64,000 nt of DNA from Flavobacterium sharifuzzamanii (GTDB lineage Bacteria; Bacteroidota; Bacteroidia; Flavobacteriales; Flavobacteriaceae). Every line of letters starts with the position of its first letter. Positions within the stretch are counted from its first letter, which is position 1. A model generated the notes under the pieces. The model ran no database searches. It saw only the letters and a list, made by a program, of their open reading frames with translations, and had not been told where the DNA came from. Position numbers and translations under genes: made by a program. The DNA lies in NCBI RefSeq assembly GCF_003254585.1, contig NZ_QJGZ01000037.1, positions 124,001-188,000 on the forward strand. The letters run 5' to 3'. This document shows, piece after piece, positions 54,633 to 61,013 of this stretch.

Positions 54633-54857
54633 TTATTTGCATAAAACCAAAATGACAATTATTATAAAAGGCAATAAAAGCATTACAGAGTATGGATTGG
54701 CAAAATTTACTGTGTAGCCCATCCATTGAATCTTTTTGGGAGGAAGTAATCTTTTGTCTTTTGGGTTGTAATAAAAGCTATTGAAGAAATACCAATTTTT
54801 TGGGTCTTTATGCCAATTATCGTAATCTTCCTGAGTTGGTTTTTCTGATTTCATCAT
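54633..54857 (-). CDS. Small membrane protein with a DUF5808-like domain
   Basis: The 74-residue protein has a hydrophilic N-terminal part with DPKNWYFFNSFYYNPKDKRL, then KKIQWMGYTVNFANPYSVML, and a single C-terminal membrane helix. The 'N-W-x..F-Y-Y-N-P-x-D-x-R' and 'G-x-T-x-N-F-A-x-P' pattern matches DUF5808, a short domain usually attached to membrane segments. No function is known. It is flanked on both sides by AGTGTTCAG-type repeats. Confidence 0.75.
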   Translation of the reverse strand: MMKSEKPTQEDYDNWHKDPKNWYFFNSFYYNPKDKRLLPPKKIQWMGYTVNFANPYSVMLLLPFIIIVILVLCK

Positions 54858-54867
54858 ATTTTAGATT

Positions 54868-54935
54868 AGTAATCAGTGTTCAGTTTTTAGTGTTCAGTAA
54901 AAAAACTGATTACTTAAGGCTGAACACTGAACACT
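54868..54935. repeat. AGTGTTCAG-family intergenic hairpin downstream of lptB
   Basis: This 68-base stretch has AGTAATCAG pairing with CTGATTACT and two AGTGTTCAG copies facing CTGAACACTGAACACT. It forms overlapping hairpins just past the 3' end of lptB and before the start of the DUF5808 gene. It is the second member of the family seen at 54529 and 60177. Confidence 0.8.
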
Positions 54936-54939
54936 TTTC

Positions 54940-55680
54940 TTAAAATTCCAATTTCTTTTTACGAAGCTCGAAGTTTTGTCCAAGATAAACGCGGCGAACC
55001 ATTTCGTCTTCTACCAATTCTTCTGGAACTCCGGCTTTAAGAATTCCTCCTTCAAACATTAAATATGTTTTGTCGGTAATTGCTAGAGTTTCCTGAACGT
55101 TGTGATCGGTAATTAAGATTCCGATGTTTTTATTTTTTAATTGTGCTACAATTCTCTGAATATCTTCAACTGCAACAGGGTCAACTCCTGCAAAAGGCTC
55201 ATCCAACAAAATGAATTTTGGATCGGTTGCCAATGCGCGTGCAATCTCTGTACGACGACGTTCACCTCCAGAAAGCAAATCGCCTCGGTTGGTGCGAATA
55301 TGTTCTAAACTGAATTCCTCAATTAAACTTTCCATTTTGGCAATTTGCTCTTCTTTAGAAAGTTTAGTTAATTGTAAAACACTTAAGATATTGTCTTCAA
55401 TACTTAATTTTCTAAAAACAGAAGCTTCTTGCGCCAAATAACCAATTCCTTGCTGTGCACGTTTGTACATCGGATAATCAGTAATATTTAAATCATCAAG
55501 AAAAATATTTCCTTGATTTGGTTTTACCAATCCCACAATCATATAAAAAGACGTTGTTTTTCCCGCTCCATTTGGTCCCAAAAGCCCTACAATTTCTCCT
55601 TGATTTACTTCAACAGAAATTCCTTTTACAACGCTTCGTCCTTTATAGGTTTTGATTAAATTATCGGCTCTTAATTTCAT
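54940..55680 (-). CDS. lptB: LPS export ABC transporter ATPase LptB
   Basis: The 246-residue ABC ATPase has Walker A GPNGAGKTT at 35-43, the typical LptB opening KLRADNLIKTYKGRSVVKGI, IGYLAQEASVFRKLS, signature LLSGGERRRTEIARAL, and ILLDEPFAGVDPVAVEDIQ as Walker B and D-loop, followed by ITDHNVQETL. It powers LPS extraction from the inner membrane with LptFG. The 'L-S-G-G-E-R-R-R' form and the length separate it from LivF-type proteins. Its 3' end is followed by an AGTGTTCAG-type hairpin. Confidence 0.95.
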   Translation of the reverse strand: MKLRADNLIKTYKGRSVVKGISVEVNQGEIVGLLGPNGAGKTTSFYMIVGLVKPNQGNIFLDDLNITDYPMYKRAQQGIGYLAQEASVFRKLSIEDNILSVLQLTKLSKEEQIAKMESLIEEFSLEHIRTNRGDLLSGGERRRTEIARALATDPKFILLDEPFAGVDPVAVEDIQRIVAQLKNKNIGILITDHNVQETLAITDKTYLMFEGGILKAGVPEELVEDEMVRRVYLGQNFELRKKKLEF

Positions 55681-55707
55681 TTTTTAAGTTTAATCGTTTA
55701 ATCGATA

Positions 55708-55744
55708 AATCGTTTATTCGTTGCAAATTAACAAATAAACGATT
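55708..55744. repeat. Near-perfect 15-bp inverted repeat between lptB and the CMD-family gene
   Basis: AATCGTTTATTCGTT (55708-55722) is the reverse complement of AACAAATAAACGATT (55730-55744) except for one base, with a 7-base loop. The flanks contain further GTTTAATCG copies at 55688-55704. It lies in the 90-base gap upstream of lptB and downstream of the CMD gene, so a terminator for the kdsD-tatC-CMD unit is the simplest reading. Confidence 0.7.
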
Positions 55745-55770
55745 CAACAGTTAAACGTATTAACAATTAT

Positions 55771-56121
55771 TTATTTTCCAGCTTCTTCAAGCGCTTCCCA
55801 GAATTCGTAAGCTCTTCTTAAATGAGGAATTACAATTGTTCCTCCAACAAGAGTTGCGATTCCCATTGCTTCCATCATTTCTTCTTTAGAAACACCTTCT
55901 TTATAACTTGTTTCCAAATGGTATTTCACACAGTCGTCACATCTTAAAACTGCTGATGCTACCAAACCTAAAAGCTCTTTTGTTTTTACGTCAAGAGCGC
56001 CTTCAGCATAAGCATTGGTGTCAAGATTAAAAATTCGCTTTACAATTTTGTTGTTGTCAGCAAGCAGTTTTTCGTTCATTCTAGAACGATAGTCGTTAAA
56101 TTCTTGAACTATATCAGACAT
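55771..56121 (-). CDS. Carboxymuconolactone decarboxylase (AhpD-like) family protein
   Basis: The 116-residue helical protein has the CMD active-site pattern LRCDDCVKYHLE with C61, C64 and H68, as in AhpD-like thiol-disulfide oxidoreductases. The later GVSKEEMMEAMGIATLVGG segment is typical. It may act in peroxide or disulfide handling; a decarboxylase role is unlikely with a C-x-x-C-x3-H site. Its start overlaps the tatC stop by 8 bases. Confidence 0.88.
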   Translation of the reverse strand: MSDIVQEFNDYRSRMNEKLLADNNKIVKRIFNLDTNAYAEGALDVKTKELLGLVASAVLRCDDCVKYHLETSYKEGVSKEEMMEAMGIATLVGGTIVIPHLRRAYEFWEALEEAGK

Positions 56122-56929
56122 TTTCTTTTAATTTATTTTTATAAACAATCTTCGAAATTAGAATACTAACCTCGTAAATAAGCAACATCGGAATTGCAAC
56201 AATAGTTTGGCTCACAACATCTGGTGGCGTTACGATTGCAGCAATAATTAAAATAATTACGACAGCATATTTCCAATACTTTCTTAAGAATTCAGGAGTT
56301 ACTAATCCTAATTTTGTTAAGAAATAAATAGCAATTGGAAGTTCAAAAAAGATCGCACTTCCAAGAATACTCGTTTTAACCATTCCCATATAAGATTCTA
56401 GAGTGAACTGGTTTTTTACGACATCACTGATAGAGAATGTGGCAACGAAGTTTACCGACATCGGAATTACGACAAAATAGCCAAACAATACTCCCAAGAA
56501 GAAAAGTAAAGAAGAAACAAAGATGAATAATTTAGCATTTTTTCTTTCTTTCTCATAAAGTGCAGGGCTGATAAACTTCCAGATTTCCCATAAAATATAA
56601 GGGAAACTCAAGATGAAACCCGCCAAAAGACACATCCAGACAAATATATTTACCTGGCCTTCCATTTCGGTATTTTGAATAATGAAGTTTAGCTCTGTAA
56701 TGCAGATACTGTCTGCAAATCCTAATGAATGAGATAAGTCGCAAAACCAAACATACGTAAAGAATGTTGGTCTAATTGGACCTAAAATAATTTGATCAAA
56801 TAAATAATCACTAATAAAATAAGTTACAATTGCCATAATAATTGTTGCAAGTGTACTTCTAACTAATAACCATCTTAGTTCTTCAAGATGATCCAAAAAT
56901 GACATTTCGCCAAGATTTTTCTTTGCCAT
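56114..56929 (-). CDS. tatC: Sec-independent protein translocase TatC
   Basis: The 271-residue protein has six membrane segments and the family blocks MSFLDHLEELRWLLVRS at the N-terminus (the twin-arginine signal binding site with L-E-E-L-R), FPYILWEIWKFISPALYEKE in the first cytoplasmic loop, and TPPDVVSQTIVAIPMLLIYE at the C-terminal side. It recognises folded Tat substrates. The start codon overlaps the kdsD stop (TAATG), and the CMD-family gene overlaps its end. Confidence 0.96.
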   Translation of the reverse strand: MAKKNLGEMSFLDHLEELRWLLVRSTLATIIMAIVTYFISDYLFDQIILGPIRPTFFTYVWFCDLSHSLGFADSICITELNFIIQNTEMEGQVNIFVWMCLLAGFILSFPYILWEIWKFISPALYEKERKNAKLFIFVSSLLFFLGVLFGYFVVIPMSVNFVATFSISDVVKNQFTLESYMGMVKTSILGSAIFFELPIAIYFLTKLGLVTPEFLRKYWKYAVVIILIIAAIVTPPDVVSQTIVAIPMLLIYEVSILISKIVYKNKLKENV

Positions 56930-57894
56930 TATACGATTCCTTCTTTTAAAATGTCATGTAAATGTAAAACTCCTTTATATTCTCCGTTATCCGCAACGAT
57001 CAATTGTGTAATCGAAAAGTCTTCTAAAATATTTAAAGCATCGACAGCCATAGTCTCAGACGAAACTACTTTTGGATTTTTAGACATAATATCCTTTGCA
57101 GTTAAGTCCGCAATACTATCTACGTCGTTTAGCATTCTTCGGATGTCTCCATCCGTAATAATTCCAACAATTTTATTGTCTTCAATTACTGCAGTAACTC
57201 CTAATCTTTTTTCAGAGATTTCAAAAATTGCTTTTTTGATAGAAGTTTCTGGAGTGACAGCCGGTCTTAATGAATGTTCGATCATATCTTTTACACGAAG
57301 CAGTAATTTTTTCCCTAAAGCGCCTCCTGGATGATAAACCGCAAAATCTTCGGGTTTAAAATCACGCATTTCCATTAAGCAAACAGCCAATGCATCGCCC
57401 ATTACAAGCTGTGCTGTTGTACTATTTGTAGGAGCTAAATTGATAGGGCAGGCTTCTGTGTCAACAGTTGTATTTAAAACTAGATCAGAGCCTTTTGCTA
57501 AGAATGAAGTTGTGTTTCCTGTAATGGCAATCAAAGTATTTCCGAATCTTTTTAATAAAGGAACAAGCACTTTAATTTCTGGACTATTTCCGCTTTTAGA
57601 AATGCAGATAATGACATCATCATTTTGAACCATTCCTAAATCACCGTGAATAGCTTCTGCTGCATGCAAAAACATAGAAGGGGTTCCAGTTGAGTTAAAA
57701 GTAGCCACCATTTTTTGTGCAATGATCGCGCTTTTTCCAATTCCTGTAACGATCAGACGGCCTTTGGATTCGTATATGCGTTGGACAGCTTCGTAAAAAT
57801 TTTCGTCCAAAAAATCAATTAGTTTTGTAATTGCTTCACTTTCAGAGAGTATTGTTTTCTTGGCGATCGCCAATATATTTTCTTTTGTGATCAA
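56929..57894 (-). CDS. kdsD: Arabinose-5-phosphate isomerase KdsD/KpsF
   Basis: The protein has 321 residues from TTG 57894, matching the usual length of about 320. An upstream in-frame ATG at 57990 would add 32 residues unlike the family and would overlap recQ, so it is rejected. The SIS domain shows RLIVTGIGKSAIIAQKMVAT, TPSMFLHAAEAIHGDLG and VIICISKSGNSPEIK, followed by two CBS domains from about residue 200. It makes arabinose-5-phosphate for Kdo in LPS. It heads the kdsD-tatC-CMD unit. Confidence 0.94.
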   Translation of the reverse strand: MITKENILAIAKKTILSESEAITKLIDFLDENFYEAVQRIYESKGRLIVTGIGKSAIIAQKMVATFNSTGTPSMFLHAAEAIHGDLGMVQNDDVIICISKSGNSPEIKVLVPLLKRFGNTLIAITGNTTSFLAKGSDLVLNTTVDTEACPINLAPTNSTTAQLVMGDALAVCLMEMRDFKPEDFAVYHPGGALGKKLLLRVKDMIEHSLRPAVTPETSIKKAIFEISEKRLGVTAVIEDNKIVGIITDGDIRRMLNDVDSIADLTAKDIMSKNPKVVSSETMAVDALNILEDFSITQLIVADNGEYKGVLHLHDILKEGIV

Positions 57895-57910
57895 AACAGA
57901 ATATTTAAAA

Positions 57911-57941
57911 TTTGTATGTATAAAAGAAAGTTGTATCTTTA
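57911..57941 (+). promoter_or_regulatory. Probable recQ promoter (TTTG-N19-TATCTTTA)
   Basis: TTTG at 57911-57914 is followed exactly 19 bases later by TATCTTTA at 57934-57941, which fits the flavobacterial -33 TTTG / -7 TAnnTTTG layout with one deviation in the last base. The recQ start lies 39 bases further on. This is the best two-box match seen in the window. Confidence 0.55.
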
Positions 57942-57948
57942 TGTGTTG

Positions 57949-57956
57949 CAAATTTA
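57949..57956 (-). promoter_or_regulatory. Candidate -7 box (TAAATTTG, minus strand) for kdsD
   Basis: Read on the minus strand, TAAATTTG matches TAnnTTTG and lies 54 bases upstream of the TTG start of kdsD, back to back with the recQ promoter in the 86-base divergent gap. Its -33 region is not convincing. The position also supports the 57894 start, since the 57990 ATG would lie upstream of it. Confidence 0.42.
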
Positions 57957-57980
57957 TACAAAATACCATTAATATAGAGA

Positions 57981-60176
57981 ATGAATTCAAATGAAATTGA
58001 AATACATAAAGAATTAAAGAAGTATTTCGGCTTTAGCCAATTTAAAGGCTTGCAAGAGCAAGTCATTACGAGTATTTTAGACGAGAAGAATACATTCGTA
58101 ATAATGCCGACTGGTGGAGGAAAGTCTCTTTGCTATCAACTGCCAGCTTTAATTCAAGAAGGAACAGCAATTGTTGTTTCTCCTTTAATTGCTTTGATGA
58201 AAAATCAGGTTGATGCAATTCGAAGCCTTTCGTCTGAAAATGGAATTGCACATGTATTAAACTCCTCTCTAACCAAAACAGAAATTGCTCAGGTCAAAAA
58301 AGATATTACTTCTGGATTGACCAAACTTTTGTATGTAGCCCCAGAATCACTAACAAAAGAAGAATATGTAGCCTTTTTACAAAGTGTACCTATTTCTTTT
58401 GTAGCCATTGATGAGGCGCACTGTATCTCAGAATGGGGACATGATTTTAGACCAGAGTACAGAAATCTGAGAAATATAATTAAGCAGTTGGGTAAAGTGC
58501 CAATTATTGGTCTTACGGCAACTGCGACACCAAAGGTTCAGGAAGATATTCTTAAAAACCTTGATATGGCTGACGCGAATACTTTTAAAGCGTCATTCAA
58601 CAGACCGAACTTGTACTATGAAGTTCGCACAAAAACAAAAAACATTGAGTCGGATATTATTCGATTCATTAAACAGCATAAAGGCAAATCTGGAATTATT
58701 TACTGCTTAAGCCGTAAAAAAGTGGAATCGATTGCCGAAGTTTTACAAGTAAACGGAATCAGTGCTGTTCCTTATCACGCAGGTTTAGATGCAAAAACGC
58801 GGGCCAAACATCAGGATATGTTCTTGATGGAAGATGTCGATGTCGTTGTGGCAACAATTGCATTCGGAATGGGAATTGATAAACCAGACGTTCGTTTTGT
58901 AATTCACCATGATATTCCAAAATCGCTTGAAAGTTACTATCAGGAAACGGGTCGTGCTGGTCGTGACGGCGGAGAAGGGCATTGTCTAGCGTACTATTCT
59001 TATAAGGATGTAGAAAAGCTGGAGAAATTTATGTCTGGAAAACCAGTTGCTGAACAGGAAATTGGTTTTGCACTTTTGCAGGAAGTTGTGGCTTATGCCG
59101 AAACTTCAATGTCGCGTAGAAAATTCTTGCTGCATTATTTCGGAGAAGAATTTGACAGCGAAACTGGTGAAGGAGCCGATATGGACGACAACGTTCGTAA
59201 TCCGAAACATAAAGTTGAAGCCAAAGAGCAAGTGGTTAAATTGTTGGAAATTGTTCGCGATACCAAACATATTTACAAATCAAAAGAAATTGTCTTTACT
59301 TTAATTGGCCGTATAAATGCGGTTATTAAAGCACATAAAACAGATACTCAGCCTTATTTTGGTGTAGGTTCAGACCACGACGAAAAATATTGGATGGCTT
59401 TATTACGACAAGTTTTGGTAACAGGACTTTTGTCAAAAGATATTGAAACCTATGGAGTAATAAAAATTACGAAAGAAGGTCTTGACTTTATCAAAAAGCC
59501 TGTTTCATTTATGATGTCTGAAGATCATGAATACAGCGAAGCAGATGATGAAACTATTGTAACAGGAGGTAAGTCTTCTGGAACTGCAGACGAAGTTTTA
59601 ACGGGAATGCTTCGTGAACTTCGTAAAAAAGTAGCCAAAAAATTGGGAGTTCCTCCGTTTGTGGTTTTTCAAGATCCTTCAATCGAAGATATGGCTTTAA
59701 AATATCCAATAACAATTCAGGAATTATATAATATTCATGGTGTTGGTGAAGGAAAAGCTAAAAAATACGGAAGCGAATTTGTTGCTTTAATCAGTCGATA
59801 TGTTGAGGATAACGATATTATTCGCCCAGACGATTTAGTAGTTAAATCTACAGGAGTAAATTCTGCCAACAAATTATATATTATTCAGAATATTGATAGA
59901 AAACTGCCGTTAAGTGATATCGCTTCCGCGAAAGGACTTTCTATGGATGCGCTTATCAAAGAAATGGAACAAATCGTTTATTCTGGAACTAAACTGAATA
60001 TCAAATATTGGTTAGATGATATTTTAGATGATGATCAGCAGGAAGAAATACATGATTATTTCATGGAATCTGAATCTGATAAAATCGAAGATGCGCTGAA
60101 AGAATTTGATGGCGACTACGATATTGATGAACTGCGTTTAATGCGTATTAAGTTTATTAGTGAAGTAGCGAATTAA
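57981..60176 (+). CDS. recQ: ATP-dependent DNA helicase RecQ
   Basis: The 731-residue superfamily 2 helicase has QFKGLQEQVITSILD (motif 0), MPTGGGKSLCYQLPA (motif I), FVAIDEAHCISEWGHDFRPE (DEAH, motif II and aromatic-rich loop), LTATATPKVQEDIL, and TIAFGMGIDKPDVRFVIHHD with YYQETGRAGRDGGEG (motifs V-VI). A RQC region follows, and then an HRDC domain near 535-610. The zinc-binding cysteines typical of E. coli RecQ are not evident in the region after the helicase core. It acts in DNA repair. The gene runs divergently from kdsD. Confidence 0.96.
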   Translation: MNSNEIEIHKELKKYFGFSQFKGLQEQVITSILDEKNTFVIMPTGGGKSLCYQLPALIQEGTAIVVSPLIALMKNQVDAIRSLSSENGIAHVLNSSLTKTEIAQVKKDITSGLTKLLYVAPESLTKEEYVAFLQSVPISFVAIDEAHCISEWGHDFRPEYRNLRNIIKQLGKVPIIGLTATATPKVQEDILKNLDMADANTFKASFNRPNLYYEVRTKTKNIESDIIRFIKQHKGKSGIIYCLSRKKVESIAEVLQVNGISAVPYHAGLDAKTRAKHQDMFLMEDVDVVVATIAFGMGIDKPDVRFVIHHDIPKSLESYYQETGRAGRDGGEGHCLAYYSYKDVEKLEKFMSGKPVAEQEIGFALLQEVVAYAETSMSRRKFLLHYFGEEFDSETGEGADMDDNVRNPKHKVEAKEQVVKLLEIVRDTKHIYKSKEIVFTLIGRINAVIKAHKTDTQPYFGVGSDHDEKYWMALLRQVLVTGLLSKDIETYGVIKITKEGLDFIKKPVSFMMSEDHEYSEADDETIVTGGKSSGTADEVLTGMLRELRKKVAKKLGVPPFVVFQDPSIEDMALKYPITIQELYNIHGVGEGKAKKYGSEFVALISRYVEDNDIIRPDDLVVKSTGVNSANKLYIIQNIDRKLPLSDIASAKGLSMDALIKEMEQIVYSGTKLNIKYWLDDILDDDQQEEIHDYFMESESDKIEDALKEFDGDYDIDELRLMRIKFISEVAN

Positions 60177-60345
60177 AGTAATCAGTGGTCAGTTTTTTAG
60201 TGATCAGTGAAATGGCCAATATGACTGTGAAAAGTATTTAGTGTTCAGTGACTATTAAAGCAGATTAGCGAAATAATTTATTTTATAAAAATCAGTAATC
60301 AGTTTTTAAGTACTCTCTGAACACTAAAAAACTGATTACTGATCA
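60177..60345. repeat. AGTGNTCAG-family repeats forming a split hairpin between convergent genes
   Basis: A left block at 60177-60209 (AGTAATCAG, AGTGGTCAG, AGTGATCAG) is roughly complementary to a right block at 60301-60345 that has CTGAACACT, CTGATTACT and CTGATCACT, with a single AGTGTTCAG at about 60239-60247 between them. The right block runs into the last codons of the minus-strand gene ending at 60336. It sits at the 3' ends of convergent genes, like the 54529 element. Confidence 0.78.
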
Positions 60346-60578
60346 CTATAAACTTCCCCACGATGCGGTTTCAAAGCATCTCTTACCTGAATCATATTTT
60401 CGTCAGTTACTACCATAAAAGCTATGGCGTACATTTCGTCTATGATTTTAAATCCAGTAATATTTAAAGGTAGCTTTTCTATTGCAATATATTCTTTAAG
60501 GTGTATTTCGTGATGTTCTGCTGTTTTTGCAGAAGCTGGTCCGCGGAAATCCCAGATTAGTTTTATTTTTCTAGACAT
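60336..60578 (-). CDS. Small uncharacterised protein
   Basis: The 80-residue protein starts SRKIKLIWDFRGPASAKTAE and has HHEIHLKEYIAIEKLPLNIT, GFKIIDEMYAIAFMVV and ALKPHRGEVYSDQ. It is soluble, of balanced composition, rich in histidine near residue 22, and looks like a real folded protein rather than chance coding. I recognise no domain. Its 3' end lies in the AGTGNTCAG repeat region and its 5' side faces a repeat-rich gap. Confidence 0.62.
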   Translation of the reverse strand: MSRKIKLIWDFRGPASAKTAEHHEIHLKEYIAIEKLPLNITGFKIIDEMYAIAFMVVTDENMIQVRDALKPHRGEVYSDQ

Positions 60579-60587
60579 TTTATTTAA

Positions 60588-60665
60588 AGGTGCAAAGGTT
60601 CAGAGTGACAAAGGTACAAAGTCTTTTTTAAAGGTTCTAAGGTTCTGAGATTCTAAGGTTCTGAG
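60588..60665. repeat. Short direct repeats (AAGGTTC / GGTTCTAAG / GGTTCTGAG)
   Basis: The sequence alternates related 6-10-base words: AAAGGTTCAGAG, AAAGGTACAAAG, AAGGTTCTAAGGTTCTGAG, ATTCTAAGGTTCTGAG. The spacing of the GTTCT words is 10-12 bases. I associate such runs with flavobacterial intergenic DNA from memory only. No function is evident. Confidence 0.75.
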
Positions 60666-60677
60666 TTTTTTCTGTAG

Positions 60678-60697
60678 AGACGCACCGCAGTGCGTCT
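60678..60697. repeat. GC-rich 8-bp hairpin (AGACGCAC-CGCA-GTGCGTCT)
   Basis: AGACGCAC at 60678-60685 pairs perfectly with GTGCGTCT at 60690-60697 around a 4-base loop. Its high GC content stands out against the AT-rich surroundings. There is no T run next to it, so it is not a standard terminator. It resembles a short palindromic repeat unit. Confidence 0.8.
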
Positions 60698-60784
60698 AAA
60701 CGTTCTCGAAGAAATCTTTTTTAATCTAATTAATCTGTGGCTAAAAATAAATAATAAAGATTTTAGAAAGAGGAAATTTGCTGT

Positions 60785-60938
60785 GTAATTAACCGCAAAG
60801 TGCGCTAAGATTTATTATTTCTTTACTCATAGAAAACACAAAGTTCGCAAAGCTTTATTAATACAAAGCTTTGCGAACTTTGTGTTTTTCTACAACCATA
60901 CCTTTAAAAAAAACTTAGTGACCTTTGCGGTTAATTAC
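60785..60938. repeat. 154-base nested palindrome
   Basis: The ends GTAATTAACCGCAAAG (60785-60800) and CTTTGCGGTTAATTAC (60923-60938) are perfect 16-base inverted repeats. Inside, 60833-60856 and 60865-60888 are perfect 24-base inverted repeats around an 8-base loop, with further pairing outward (TAGA/TCTA) interrupted by one extra T. The words AAAGTTCGCAAAG and CGCAAAG recur in both parts. It could form a long hairpin or cruciform. Confidence 0.9.
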
Positions 60939-60958
60939 ATAAAGTCAGTTCAAAATAG

Positions 60959-60966
60959 TACTTTTG
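60959..60966 (+). promoter_or_regulatory. Candidate -7 box (TACTTTTG) for the FAD-dependent oxidoreductase
   Basis: TACTTTTG matches TAnnTTTG and is followed by C, 48 bases before the gene start. It lies 21 bases past the large palindrome. The -33 position falls inside the palindrome's right arm and reads TACA, not TTTG. Confidence 0.42.
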
Positions 60967-61013
60967 CATCTTCTTTTCATAGAAAGAAAAGCTAATAGAA
61001 TAAAAAAGACAAA

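Larger units (their letters stand above)
60579..61013. other. 435-base repeat-rich gap without a gene
   Basis: No credible coding frame is present. From left to right it holds AAGGT-type short direct repeats (60588-60665), an 8-bp perfect hairpin (60678-60697), an AT-rich stretch including TTAATCTAATTAATCTGTGG (60721-60740), a large nested palindrome (60785-60938), and a candidate -7 box (60959-60966) before the oxidoreductase gene. Confidence 0.85.

Noticed and set aside
56951..57334. Plus-strand frame of 127 codons inside kdsD
   Set aside because: The CBS-domain region on the other strand explains the open frame; the product has no family features.
57895..57990. N-terminal extension of kdsD from ATG 57990
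   Set aside because: The extra 32 residues do not look like the family, would overlap the recQ start, and would lie upstream of the best minus-strand -7 box. TTG 57894 gives the normal length.
60588..60938. CRISPR array
   Set aside because: Repeats are short, irregular and inverted, with no equal-length spacers and no cas genes nearby.
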